Positions 1 through 8,326 are shown, counted from the stretch's first letter. The stretch is 64,000 nucleotides of DNA from Pedobacter sp. SYSU D00535 (GCF_017355855.1 NZ_JAFEWD010000011.1:124001-188000), one strand, 5' to 3'. Program-made: numbers and translations. Notes: generated by a model from the letters alone, not told the origin.

Positions 1-41
1 GGTATTTCTCCCGCAACTATTTTTGAGAAGATCGAAGCCAT
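1..41 (-). CDS. HIT family (histidine triad) protein, N-terminal fragment cut by window edge
   Basis: An ATG on the minus strand at 41 opens a frame reading MASIFSKIVAGEIP up to the window edge. This is the typical N-terminus of HIT (histidine triad) nucleotide-binding proteins, which hydrolyse nucleoside phosphoramidates or dinucleotides. The HIT motif itself lies outside the window. The gene starts 2 bases after the greA stop codon, so the two are almost certainly co-transcribed. The identification rests on 14 residues, so the function is an inference from a well-conserved N-terminus. Confidence 0.75.
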   Translation of the reverse strand, partial: MASIFSKIVAGEI

Positions 42-43
42 TG

Positions 44-517
44 CTATCTGCTTATTTCCAAAATTTCAAATTCCATTTTTCCTGCCGGCACCGCTATTTC
101 CGCTTTGTCGCCTACTGATTTCCCTAGCAAGCCCTGCGCAATAGGGGATTTAACCGAGATTTTACCCGATTTAAGATCTGCTTCTGTTTCTGAAACCAGC
201 TGGTAGGTCATGGTAGCACCGTTCTTTACATTTTTGATTTTCACGATTGAAAGTGCTAGCACTTTGGAGGTATCCAGCTTAGATTCATCAATCAACCGGG
301 CACTTGCCAAGGTCTCTTCCAGCTTAGCAATTTTTGCTTCGTGCAGGCCCTGAGCTTCTTTTGCGGCATCATATTCAGCATTTTCTGAAAGATCGCCTTT
401 GTCTCTTGCCTCAGCTATAGCTCTTGCAATTTGTGTACGTCCTTCTGTCTTTAGGAAGTGTAATTCTTCCTTAAGTCTTTCCAATCCTTCTTTAGTATAA
501 TAAGTTACCTCTGCCAT
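44..517 (-). CDS. greA: Transcription elongation factor GreA
   Basis: GreA enters the RNA polymerase secondary channel and stimulates cleavage of backtracked transcripts so that stalled complexes can resume. The 157-residue length is normal for the family. The N-terminal half is a long antiparallel coiled coil (about residues 8-75). Its tip carries the conserved KGDLSENAEY motif with the acidic residues D42 and E45 that coordinate the catalytic Mg2+. The C-terminal half (about 80-157) is the FKBP-like RNA-polymerase-binding domain. It is followed after 2 bases by a HIT-family gene. It is preceded by a leader of about 76 bases with a promoter at 600-631 and a terminator-like hairpin, which suggests control by transcription attenuation. 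Confidence 0.97.
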   Translation of the reverse strand: MAEVTYYTKEGLERLKEELHFLKTEGRTQIARAIAEARDKGDLSENAEYDAAKEAQGLHEAKIAKLEETLASARLIDESKLDTSKVLALSIVKIKNVKNGATMTYQLVSETEADLKSGKISVKSPIAQGLLGKSVGDKAEIAVPAGKMEFEILEISR

Positions 518-540
518 TGCGTCCCTTTTTGTTCAACTAG

Positions 541-588
541 TATAAAAAACAAACAAGACTACACCTGCCTTCGCTGATATAGTCTTGT
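541..588 (-). terminator. Terminator-like hairpin in the greA leader (candidate attenuator)
   Basis: On the minus strand, a perfect 9-bp stem ACAAGACTA / TAGTCTTGT (553-561 and 580-588, loop 18 bases) is followed at once by a U-rich run (TTTGTTTTTTAT, 541-552). It lies between the predicted greA transcription start (about 593) and the start codon (517). It therefore cannot terminate an upstream gene and would end greA transcripts early. E. coli greA also has a leader with early termination that yields the GraL small RNAs; similarity here is by position and logic only. Nothing U-rich follows the stem on the plus strand. Confidence 0.55.
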
Positions 589-599
589 CCTGAGTGGTA

Positions 600-631
600 C
601 GAAGATATATTTACTGAATAAGAAAAGCAAA
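600..631 (-). promoter_or_regulatory. greA promoter (-33 TTTG, -7 TATCTTCG)
   Basis: On the minus strand TTTG (628-631) and TATCTTCG (600-607) are separated by 20 bases. This fits the Bacteroidota sigma-A consensus TTTG-N17-23-TAnnTTTG with one mismatch. The transcription start would be near 593, giving a leader of about 76 bases. Confidence 0.55.
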
Positions 632-705
632 TTTTAGGGTAGGTTCGCTCAGTTAAAAGGCTTAACTTTTATATAACCTTTCCAAAAAGTCCACGTAATA
701 AGGGC

Positions 706-732
706 ATCAGGCTCTACTACGGAAAGCCTGAT
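706..732 (+). other. Hairpin in the 5' region of the PID-CTERM-like gene
   Basis: A perfect 8-bp inverted repeat ATCAGGCT / AGCCTGAT (706-713 and 725-732) with an 11-base loop ends 15 bases before the ATG at 748. No U-run follows, so it is not a terminator. It could be an operator or an RNA structure in the leader. The role is unknown. Confidence 0.4.
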
Positions 733-747
733 AGTTGATAATTAGAA

Positions 748-966
748 ATGAAGGCTCTCGAAAAACACAAACTTTTACGCATTACCTTTCTGTTCCTGCT
801 CTGCTTTCTTTTTTCGATTGCAAGCTACAGCCAAGACTGCAGTGAATACGAGCTTATACCTGGGTGCGAGGGGGACATAGATGCTCCTCTTGATGCTGGA
901 ACAAGCATTTTACTTACCCTTGGCGCCATCTACGGTGCTAAAAAAATCAGAGACAGCAGAAATTAA
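748..966 (+). CDS. Small secreted protein with PID-CTERM-like sorting tail
   Basis: This 72-residue protein has a basic N-terminus and a hydrophobic signal segment ending near SYSQ (residue 29). A short cysteine-containing stretch follows (C31, C40). The tail reads APLDAGTSILLTLGAIYGAK, then a basic KKIRDSRN end. That layout (P-[IL]-D-x-G, hydrophobic segment, basic tail) is the PID-CTERM type of putative exosortase-linked sorting signal found in many Bacteroidota. The mature part would be under 20 residues, so it may be a peptide or a carrier for the tail. Its stop codon overlaps the stop of the convergent kinase gene by 4 bases. The family name comes from pattern recognition; no function is known. 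Confidence 0.7.
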   Translation: MKALEKHKLLRITFLFLLCFLFSIASYSQDCSEYELIPGCEGDIDAPLDAGTSILLTLGAIYGAKKIRDSRN

Positions 967-1817
967 ACTGCTTCATTTTGCCGGATAATAAATTCCGCGA
1001 TATCTCTTACAGGCTGCCTCAACACTTTTCCCAGCTTCAGTTTATTCTTTAGACACACTGTTTCCAACACATCTTTAAAAAAATAGGCAACTGACCCTAC
1101 AAAGTGACATGGGTACGATTGATAATATGAATAGGGAGCCAGGTTGGTATCGACGAAGGCCTGGAAAGCTTCATCCAATAACTCCTCAACAAAAGGATTG
1201 CCCCTATTGCTACTCAGGAACTGTGAAAATGAAGACAGGTACAGATTGGGCAGCTGACGTTGATAGACGTTAGTAATAATCAGGTCTTTAGTAAGCGAAT
1301 ACTCCGCTTGAAACTTACGCTTTAGCGCTCCAGGCATTCTGCCATACAAAAAAGAAGTAAGCAGTCTTTTACCAAGATCGCTTCCCGACCCTTCATCTCC
1401 TAGTATAAATCCCAGGCCATGGGTGCTCGCACTGACTTCGGCACCGTCGTAGAAAGCGACGCTTGAGGAGGTTCCCAGCACACAGGTAAATCCCTTACTG
1501 TCTCCACAGGTGGCGTATACAGAACCCAGTGTATCTGTTTCAACATTGATGAAGGCGTTTTTCAGCACTGTCGACAAGGCATTAGAAACAATCTCTCGCT
1601 TATCGGGACTGGTACAGCCCTCCCCAAAAAAATGCACCTCGTCTATTTTATCGAGGTTATTTTTAATCTCAGTTTTCTGGGCAATAATTTTTGCTATTTC
1701 TTTCTCGGAGACGAAAAATGGGTTTATCCCCTTGGTTGTAAACTCAATCGGATCTGCGTTTACTGAAGTTATTATCCAATCTGTTTTTGATGAACCGCTA
1801 TCGGCTACTAAAATCAT
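963..1817 (-). CDS. BadF/BadG/BcrA/BcrD-type ATPase, N-acetylglucosamine kinase-like
   Basis: This is an ASKHA-fold kinase of 284 residues, close to the length of bacterial N-acetylglucosamine kinase-like proteins. The phosphate-1 loop is at the N-terminus (MILVADSGSSKTDW), the phosphate-2 motif follows (VLGTSSSVAFYDG, about residues 115-127), and the adenosine region has GLGFILGDEGSGSDLG (about 134-149). No signal peptide is visible, so it acts in the cytoplasm, probably on an amino sugar; the exact substrate cannot be read from sequence. Its ATG overlaps the TGA of the upstream response-regulator gene (ATGA), which implies translational coupling. Its stop overlaps the convergent small gene on the other strand. 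Confidence 0.85.
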   Translation of the reverse strand: MILVADSGSSKTDWIITSVNADPIEFTTKGINPFFVSEKEIAKIIAQKTEIKNNLDKIDEVHFFGEGCTSPDKREIVSNALSTVLKNAFINVETDTLGSVYATCGDSKGFTCVLGTSSSVAFYDGAEVSASTHGLGFILGDEGSGSDLGKRLLTSFLYGRMPGALKRKFQAEYSLTKDLIITNVYQRQLPNLYLSSFSQFLSSNRGNPFVEELLDEAFQAFVDTNLAPYSYYQSYPCHFVGSVAYFFKDVLETVCLKNKLKLGKVLRQPVRDIAEFIIRQNEAV

Positions 1818-2209
1818 TCTTTTATTTCTTCCAGCACTTTGCTTGTTAATGGCTTCCCTATGAATTTAGTCACTAAATTGTTCCCCTGGATTTTCTTTAA
1901 ATCGTTCGGATCAAGAGACGAAGAGAGTACGTATATTTTAACACCCGACCCTTCGGCGCCCCTTAAATGATTAAGTTCTTGTAAGAGCTCAAAACCGCTC
2001 ATTTCCGGCATTCTGATATCAAGGAAGATGATCTCAGGAAGGGCTTTTTCAGAAAGGCATTTGTTAAGGTAGTCTATAGCTTTATAAGGGGAATCCATTA
2101 CTACAATGTCCTCTGCAAACTGGCTGCTTTCCAGAATCTTCCGATTGATTAAGTTATCGATATAACTGTCATCAATCAGCAACACAGATTTGTATTTTGA
2201 CTCACCCAT
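1814..2209 (-). CDS. Stand-alone response regulator (REC domain only)
   Basis: This 131-residue protein is a single receiver domain. VLLIDDSYIDNLINRKIL starts it with the acidic pair DD. The phosphoacceptor aspartate lies in PEIIFLDIRMPEMSGFELL, followed by the conserved threonine/serine region (VLSSS) and the lysine in KFIGKPL. No DNA-binding output domain follows, so it would signal by protein contact. The ATG at 2209 (MGESKY) was chosen because it follows AGGGGA, and because a longer start at 2284 would overlap the promoter-like element at 2278-2285. The gene overlaps the downstream kinase gene by 4 bases. No histidine kinase is adjacent. Confidence 0.85.
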   Translation of the reverse strand: MGESKYKSVLLIDDSYIDNLINRKILESSQFAEDIVVMDSPYKAIDYLNKCLSEKALPEIIFLDIRMPEMSGFELLQELNHLRGAEGSGVKIYVLSSSLDPNDLKKIQGNNLVTKFIGKPLTSKVLEEIKE

Positions 2210-2277
2210 ATTTTTTCCCCTACAATAGCAATATTCGCTTTTACGAAAAGGCTTAAAAAAGGTTATGCAATTTTCAC

Positions 2278-2285
2278 CAAACATA
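2278..2285 (-). promoter_or_regulatory. -7 promoter element TATGTTTG upstream of the response regulator
   Basis: On the minus strand this matches TAnnTTTG exactly and lies about 70 bases before the start at 2209. No TTTG at proper -33 spacing is seen, so the call is tentative. Confidence 0.35.
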
Positions 2286-2303
2286 GTAAAAATGCAAACA
2301 AAA

Positions 2304-3614
2304 TTATAGGGAAAGATTTCCGGAGATTTCTCTCAGCGCCACCTCTGCCAACTTAGCCTGATAACGCGCACTGTTCAAGCGCACAGTAGCATTCACAAAA
2401 TTCAACTGAGCATCTCTGATTTCAACCTGAGTGATACTTCCTAACCGATACCGAGCCATAGTAATATCGAGATTCTGTCGAGCTATACGAACATTGTTTT
2501 CCTCCAGTTGAACTAAACTCAAGTTAGTCTGGTACGTTTGGTAGGCCGTAGCTAGCTGCGCATTCAGACTTTGATTAACCCGCTCATAGTCAAGACCTGC
2601 ACTTTCGATAGCGATACTAGCATTCCGCTCATTACGCCTTTGCAGGAATCCGTTGAAGATATTTACTGAAGCTGTAAGACCATAGTTGAAGCCTCTACCA
2701 GTATTTAAGGTTGCGAAACCTAGCGCCGACTCTGATCGGTTAAAATTGTAACCTGTATTCAGGCCAATCACCGGATAGCGATTAGCCCTTACCAGCCTCA
2801 AGTCAAGCTCGGCAATGCGCCGGCTTACCAATGCTGCTCTTAAGGTAGGATTGTTCGTTAGTGCCTGGCTCATTAGTTGAGGCAAAAGGAGCTTAGTATC
2901 AATGTTAAAATCCTCTGCCACTGAAAAGACAATTGTCGCCTCCCGGGCCAACAACTGGTTCAGGGTTATCTGCGCGTTCCTATAGCTTTCCAATTGTCGT
3001 AAATAACTGGTTGTGTCGGTGTTATAATCAACCTGGGCATTCAAAACTTCCAATCGAGCCGCCCTCCCAATTTCAAACCGGGTCTGGGCTGTCTCCACCC
3101 GAAGACGGGAAATGGCCACCGCTGTATCATACGCCCTCAGTTGCTGTTGCTGCTGCACGAGGTTATAATAATTGCTGATTACATCACCTAGGGTAGTCAG
3201 TATCGTAAGTTGCAGATTAGCTTCCCCCAATTTCTGAAGCTCCTGCAGTTGGTCGTAGCGAGCAAACATCCGGAAACCGTCGAAAACCGTCCAGTTTAAA
3301 CCAACGCCGTAGTTGAGGGAAGACCCTCTCGCATTATTTCTTTCGGTAACCTCACCTGTTGCCCTGGTTTGACTACTGTTCTGGATGGTATTGTTGTTCG
3401 TTAGGTTAGCATTTACTGAAGGTATAAAACCGGCATTTGCCCTGCTAACATTGTTCTCCGCGATATCCACGTCGTTTCTCGCTATCCTAATGTTGTAGTT
3501 ATTTTCGAGCGCTATCCTCACCGCTTCTTCGAGGGTAAGCAGTTGCTGGGCACTGGCGACACTGGTAAAAAATACCAAAGCCAAACTGAAAAATATTTTG
3601 AAGTTTATCCTCAT
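2304..3614 (-). CDS. TolC-family outer membrane efflux channel
   Basis: This is the outer membrane component of a tripartite RND efflux system. The 436 residues begin with a signal peptide (cleavage near ASAQQ, residue 23), followed by LTLEEAVRIALENNYNIRIA, the usual start of the first OEP repeat. Two OEP repeats with long alpha-helical coiled segments follow (about 25-215 and 235-430). The second begins with LMSQALTNNPTLRAA. It is the last gene of the operon, 5 bases after the RND pump gene, so it is a dedicated rather than shared channel. Confidence 0.93.
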   Translation of the reverse strand: MRINFKIFFSLALVFFTSVASAQQLLTLEEAVRIALENNYNIRIARNDVDIAENNVSRANAGFIPSVNANLTNNNTIQNSSQTRATGEVTERNNARGSSLNYGVGLNWTVFDGFRMFARYDQLQELQKLGEANLQLTILTTLGDVISNYYNLVQQQQQLRAYDTAVAISRLRVETAQTRFEIGRAARLEVLNAQVDYNTDTTSYLRQLESYRNAQITLNQLLAREATIVFSVAEDFNIDTKLLLPQLMSQALTNNPTLRAALVSRRIAELDLRLVRANRYPVIGLNTGYNFNRSESALGFATLNTGRGFNYGLTASVNIFNGFLQRRNERNASIAIESAGLDYERVNQSLNAQLATAYQTYQTNLSLVQLEENNVRIARQNLDITMARYRLGSITQVEIRDAQLNFVNATVRLNSARYQAKLAEVALREISGNLSL

Positions 3615-3619
3615 CTCTA

Positions 3620-6600
3620 TTAATGTACTGTTGCTAACTCCTCTCTTTCGAGTGCTTCAATTTGTTCTAGTTCTTTTCTGGTTTTTCGCTCCCGTGACCA
3701 CATCATGTAAATTGCCGGGATCACAAAGAGGGTAAGTACTAAAGAGAAAATTGTACCCCCTACGATAACGATACCCATCCCCATTCGACTTTGTGCCGCA
3801 GCTCCCAAAGCTAAAGCGATAGGTAAAGCTCCCAAGGCAATGGCAAGACTGGTCATCAGAATCGGCCTGAGTCTGGCTTCAGAAGCCTCTAAAATGGCTT
3901 CCAATTTAGACCGTCCCTGTTCTCGGAGCTGGTTAGCAAACTCGACAATCAAAATTCCGTTCTTGGTGACTAATCCAATAAGCATGATCGTCCCGATCTG
4001 GCTGAAGATATTCCAGGTTTGCCCGCACAGCCAAAGTGAAAGCATCGCTCCGGCAACCGCCATCGGTACCGTAAGGATAATGATTAATGGATCGACAAAG
4101 CTTTCGAACTGTGCTGCCAGAATAAGATAAATAAGAAGCAATGCCAATCCAAAAGCAAACATTGTGTTCGATCCACTTTCCACAAAGTCTCTGGACTCAC
4201 CTCCTAAATCAGTAGAGAAGGTTTCATCAAGCACTTTTTCTGCAATGCGATCCATCGCATCTATACCGTCGCCAATACTTTTTCCCGGTGCTAATCCCGC
4301 GGAAACGGTAGCAGAAAGATACCTGTTGTTGTGGTATAACTGAGGGGGACTGCTTCGCTCCTGCATGGTTACCAAATTATCTAACTGTACCAGAGTACCG
4401 CTATCGCTACGTACAAATAGAGAGGTCAAATCCAGGGGATCGTCGCGATCCTGCCGATCGAACTGTCCCATTACCTGATACTGCCGCCCATTCATGATGA
4501 AGTACCCGAACCGCTGCCCGCTCAGCGACAGTTGCAGAGTTTGGGCGACATCAATCACCGAAACTCCCAGGCTCTGTGCTTTCTCCCGATCGATAGAAAT
4601 ATTAATCTCCGGCTTATTAAATTTAAGATTTACATCTGTATTGGAGAAGGTTGGATCTTTAGCCGCCTCTTCCATAAATTGAGGGATCTTCTCTTCCAGC
4701 TTCTGAAAATTCGGAGCCTGGATAATATACTGAATGGGTTGTCCTCCCCGTCTGTTTACTGAAATAGTAGGTTGTTGCACTACCATGGTTCTTGCCTCCG
4801 GATACTTCCGGGTGAGCTTTGTTAAATGCTCCGCCACTTCCTTCTGGGAACGTTCCCTTTCTCCCGGCTCTTTTAGCGCCAAGCGCATGAATCCGCTGTT
4901 TACTGATCCTGATCCACCAAAACTTGGCGAAGTGATCACCAGGTTTACTGCCTTCTCAGGCACGGAATCATTCACCAACTCGGTCAACTCCCGCATAAAC
5001 CGGTCCGTATATTCATAAGACGCACCTTCCGGAGCAGTAACTTGCACCCGCAGCATACTTCTATCATCATAGGGCGCAGTTTCCTTTTGCAGGATCTTGA
5101 AGAACAAAAATATCAGGCCCAAACACGCAAGAATGATCGGAAAAGCAAGCCATTTTCTTTTCATAAAGCTGCTAAGCGCTTCTGCATACCCCGAGTTCAT
5201 TTTAACGAAATAAGGCTCGGTTAGGTCGTAAAACCTAGATCTTTTATGCACATCCCCTTTCATCAGGTACGCATTCAGCATTGGAGTAAGTGTCAGTGAT
5301 ACGAAGGCCGAGATCAGAACGGCCGCACCAATCACTACTCCAAATTCCCGGAATAGTCGACCAACGAAACCTTCGAGGAAGATCACAGGTAAGAACACGG
5401 CTGCCAAAGTGATCGAAATTGAAATAACAGCCATAAAGATCTCATTCGACCCTTTTATTGCCGCTTCAATAGGCGACATCCCCTCCTCCACCTTCTTGTA
5501 GATGTTCTCTGTGACAACAATACCGTCGTCTACTACGAGGCCGGTAGCAAGAACAATAGCTAGTAGGGTCAACACGTTGATCGAAAAGCCGGCCAGGTAC
5601 ATAATAAAAAAGGTAGCGATAAGCGACACCGGAATATCTATCAAGGGCCGGAAGGCAATTCCCCAGTCCCGGAAGAAGAGGTAGATAATGAGGATAACCA
5701 GCACGAGCGCAATTAAAATCGTTTCGGCCACTTCTATCACTGAGCGCTTGATGAAAACGGTGTTATCCATCGCAATGTCCAACTTAATATCTTCCGGCAA
5801 CTCCTTTTTCAGCTTCTCAAATTCCTCGTAAAACCGACCCGCAATTTCCAGGTAGTTGGTTCCAGGTTGCGGGATAATAGCCATACCGACCATTGGAGTT
5901 CCCGACTCGCTCATTTTCGTTTCCAGGTTTTCAGGGCCCAATTCAGCTGTACCCACGTCGCTAAAGCGAATAATGCTGGGACCGTCTGATTTAACGATGA
6001 GGTTGTTGAACTGGTCTGCACTGGAGAGATTCCCCAGCGTTTTAACGACTAGCTCGGTATTTTCTCCACTCACTTTTCCAGACGGAAGTTCCACATTCTG
6101 GCTGTTGAGTGCATTTCTTATATCTGCGACCGTTAACCCATAAGAAGCCAGCTTCACCGGATCCAGCCATAAACGCATAGCATATCGCTTTTGTCCCCAG
6201 ATCTGCACGCTACTCACCCCGGGAATCGTTTGCATCCGCTGAGAAATAACGTTTTCTGCATAATCACTCAACTGAAGCTGATCTCGGGAACTGCTTCTGA
6301 CAGTCATAGAGATAATCGGCTCAGAGTCGGCATCTGCCTTCGAAACCACAGGAGGCGAATCAATATCTTGCGGCAAATTCCTAACGGCCTGCGAAACTTT
6401 ATCGCGGACATCATTTGCAGCCTCCTCCAGGTTTTTATCCAGGTTAAACTCGATGTTAATGTTGCTCGCTCCCTGGTTACTTGAGGAGGAGATATTACGA
6501 ATCCCATCGATCGAGTTAATGGCTTTCTCCAATGGCTCGGTTATCTGAGATTCTATAATGTCTGCATTCGCTCCTGAATAGCTTGTACGGACGGAAACAA

Positions 6601-6730
6601 TGGCGGGATCGATGGACGGATATTCCCGGATTCCTAAAAAGGAGTATCCTATTATCCCAAACAGGATCAACAGCAGGTTAATTACAATTGTAAAAACCGG
6701 CCTCTTTATACTTGTGGTGGATAAACTCAT
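3620..6730 (-). CDS. RND efflux pump, inner membrane permease (AcrB/HAE1 type)
   Basis: The 1036-residue length is typical of AcrB/MexB permeases, which form trimers and expel drugs or amphiphiles using the proton gradient. The N-terminus (SIKRPVFTIVINLLLILFG) is TM1. Two large periplasmic loops lie at about 40-330 and 555-860. The proton-relay aspartates are in TM4 (GLVVDDGIVVTEN, about residue 405), and the matching lysine is in TM10 (TKNGILIVEFANQL). The second half ends with a short cytoplasmic tail rich in charge. It lies between the adaptor gene (11-bp gap) and the tolC-like gene (5-bp gap). Substrates cannot be predicted. Confidence 0.96.
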   Translation of the reverse strand: MSLSTTSIKRPVFTIVINLLLILFGIIGYSFLGIREYPSIDPAIVSVRTSYSGANADIIESQITEPLEKAINSIDGIRNISSSSNQGASNINIEFNLDKNLEEAANDVRDKVSQAVRNLPQDIDSPPVVSKADADSEPIISMTVRSSSRDQLQLSDYAENVISQRMQTIPGVSSVQIWGQKRYAMRLWLDPVKLASYGLTVADIRNALNSQNVELPSGKVSGENTELVVKTLGNLSSADQFNNLIVKSDGPSIIRFSDVGTAELGPENLETKMSESGTPMVGMAIIPQPGTNYLEIAGRFYEEFEKLKKELPEDIKLDIAMDNTVFIKRSVIEVAETILIALVLVILIIYLFFRDWGIAFRPLIDIPVSLIATFFIMYLAGFSINVLTLLAIVLATGLVVDDGIVVTENIYKKVEEGMSPIEAAIKGSNEIFMAVISISITLAAVFLPVIFLEGFVGRLFREFGVVIGAAVLISAFVSLTLTPMLNAYLMKGDVHKRSRFYDLTEPYFVKMNSGYAEALSSFMKRKWLAFPIILACLGLIFLFFKILQKETAPYDDRSMLRVQVTAPEGASYEYTDRFMRELTELVNDSVPEKAVNLVITSPSFGGSGSVNSGFMRLALKEPGERERSQKEVAEHLTKLTRKYPEARTMVVQQPTISVNRRGGQPIQYIIQAPNFQKLEEKIPQFMEEAAKDPTFSNTDVNLKFNKPEINISIDREKAQSLGVSVIDVAQTLQLSLSGQRFGYFIMNGRQYQVMGQFDRQDRDDPLDLTSLFVRSDSGTLVQLDNLVTMQERSSPPQLYHNNRYLSATVSAGLAPGKSIGDGIDAMDRIAEKVLDETFSTDLGGESRDFVESGSNTMFAFGLALLLIYLILAAQFESFVDPLIIILTVPMAVAGAMLSLWLCGQTWNIFSQIGTIMLIGLVTKNGILIVEFANQLREQGRSKLEAILEASEARLRPILMTSLAIALGALPIALALGAAAQSRMGMGIVIVGGTIFSLVLTLFVIPAIYMMWSRERKTRKELEQIEALEREELATVH

Positions 6731-6741
6731 AGGTATTATGT

Positions 6742-7818
6742 TTACAATCCAATCTTCACTTTTACCGGAGCACCTTCTTTGAGGGTCATCACACCCGTCG
6801 TTAATACAGTATCCCCCGGTTTCAAACCAGCAGTAACCAGTACGTCCTTTTCAGTTCGTGTCGAGGTTTCTACCATTACCTCTTTCGCCTTGCCAGCTTC
6901 CGTCACGAACACTTTTTTTCCATTTTGTACCGGAACAATAGATTCAGAAGGAATCAATATTGCTTCTTCAATAGTAGTCAGTGGAAGCACGATATTGGCG
7001 AAGGCTCCGGGAATCAGCGTTCCCCTTGAGTTATCTGCCCTTGCTCTTAGCTGCAGCGTTCGGGTGGCTGCTTCTATCCGTGGCTCTACCGCGTAAACAC
7101 GGGCCGTATACTTTTGCGTAGATCCGGCCACTGTAAAGGCAATCTCGGTATTTACCTGCACCTGACTTGAATACTTTTCTGGCACTGAAAAAGTAACTTT
7201 CACAGGGTTGATATTAACGAGGGTAGTAATAGCTGTAGTAGGAGTTAAATACTCGCCCACCGAGACCTGCCGCAGCCCTACCTTACCATTGAATGGTGCA
7301 GTAATAACCGTTTTTGCAATTTGAGCCCGTACCAGCTGCGTTTGCGAGCGCTGGGACCTAAGCTCGGCCAGAGATGCGTCGTATTCTTCCCGGCTAATTG
7401 CCTCTTTTTCCAGCAAAAGGCGGGCCCTTCGCTCATTTTCAGCAGCGAGGTTTTGCCTTGTCACAGCCTGTGCAAGTTGCGCTCGAAGTTCCGAGTCGTC
7501 TATCTTGACCAATACCTGTCCTTTGCGAACATTCGTTCCTTCCTTAAAGTAAATTGCCCGGATCAAGCCGGTAGCGTCCCCCTTGATCTCCACCTGCTCA
7601 TCCGGATCAATCGATCCAGTTACGGCTAAGGTATTTTCAAAACGCGTAGGTGAAATCACTACTCCGTCTACCCTCATAGGTGGCTGATTTGGACCTCCGG
7701 GTTTTCCCCCGGCCATTTTGCCTCCCTTATCGTCACCAGAATTTTTGCTGATCCGGTAAACGATCAGGGATCCAAAACCTATAATCAGAACTGCATATAT
7801 GATATGCTTTAGTTTCAT
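6742..7818 (-). CDS. RND efflux periplasmic adaptor subunit (MFP/HlyD family)
   Basis: This 358-residue membrane fusion protein bridges pump and channel. An N-terminal membrane anchor (HIIYAVLIIGFGSLIVYRI) is followed by a Gly/Pro/Lys-rich linker. Next come a split lipoyl/barrel-sandwich domain (GLIRAIYFKEGTNVRKGQVL and later ITAPFNGKVGLRQVSVGEYL), an alpha-helical hairpin of about 60 residues between them, a beta-barrel (VTFSVPEKYSSQV) and the membrane-proximal domain (about 280-358). It lies 9 bp downstream of marR and 11 bp upstream of the pump gene. Confidence 0.94.
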   Translation of the reverse strand: MKLKHIIYAVLIIGFGSLIVYRISKNSGDDKGGKMAGGKPGGPNQPPMRVDGVVISPTRFENTLAVTGSIDPDEQVEIKGDATGLIRAIYFKEGTNVRKGQVLVKIDDSELRAQLAQAVTRQNLAAENERRARLLLEKEAISREEYDASLAELRSQRSQTQLVRAQIAKTVITAPFNGKVGLRQVSVGEYLTPTTAITTLVNINPVKVTFSVPEKYSSQVQVNTEIAFTVAGSTQKYTARVYAVEPRIEAATRTLQLRARADNSRGTLIPGAFANIVLPLTTIEEAILIPSESIVPVQNGKKVFVTEAGKAKEVMVETSTRTEKDVLVTAGLKPGDTVLTTGVMTLKEGAPVKVKIGL

Positions 7819-7827
7819 AACAATTTA

Positions 7828-8289
7828 CTATTTCTTGTAGTTAATGATGATATTGAAGGGATTTATTCCAAGCAGATTTGAGTCTATTCGATTTAGTACC
7901 TCCATAAACGTTTCAATTTGTTTTATTGTCAAGTGCTCCAGCGACTTCCGGTTCAGGTCCTCCACCACAGCACGAATCACGGGCACCGCCTCTTTACCTT
8001 TTTCTGTCAGTTTGATCAGCTGCTGCCTCTTATCACTTTCATTCTGCTCCCGATAAACGTATCCTTTCTCTGACAAATAGTTTATCATGGTAACCATAAA
8101 CGATTTGTCGACTTCGAAATGCTCTGCTAAAGCTTTTTGAGTGGGCGGCTGCAGCTGATCGTCAATCACTACCAAAACGTACTGATACCTGTCGATGTCC
8201 AGTCCTTTTGTCTGTTGCGAGAACACACTCAGGTACTTCTTTGTTACCGATATCAATAATTTATTTAAAGGTTTTCCCGCCGAATTCAT
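7828..8289 (-). CDS. MarR-family transcriptional regulator of the efflux operon
   Basis: This 153-residue winged-helix regulator has PPTQKALAEHFEVDKSFM as its recognition region and the wing at YLSEKGYVYREQNESDKRQQ with the conserved D-R pair. The flanking helices form the dimer interface. The start was set at the ATG at 8289 (MNSAGKPLNK); the frame also extends to a TTG at 8304, but that would overlap the -7 promoter element. It is the first gene of a four-gene operon (marR, adaptor, pump, channel). A perfect palindrome sits 38 bp upstream, so autorepression relieved by a small ligand is the likely mode. The ligand is unknown. Confidence 0.92.
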   Translation of the reverse strand: MNSAGKPLNKLLISVTKKYLSVFSQQTKGLDIDRYQYVLVVIDDQLQPPTQKALAEHFEVDKSFMVTMINYLSEKGYVYREQNESDKRQQLIKLTEKGKEAVPVIRAVVEDLNRKSLEHLTIKQIETFMEVLNRIDSNLLGINPFNIIINYKK

Positions 8290-8301
8290 GAACTTATAAC
8301 T

Positions 8302-8309
8302 CAAAACTA
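8302..8309 (-). promoter_or_regulatory. -7 element TAGTTTTG of the marR efflux operon
   Basis: On the minus strand this matches TAnnTTTG exactly and lies 12 bases before the marR ATG, giving a leader of only a few bases. The palindrome at 8327-8345 covers the expected -33 region. Confidence 0.5.
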
Positions 8310-8326
8310 CGCATGGAATTACAGAT

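Noticed and set aside
7828-8304. Longer MarR start from a TTG at 8304
   Set aside because: The extension would include the -7 promoter element; the ATG at 8289 is better.
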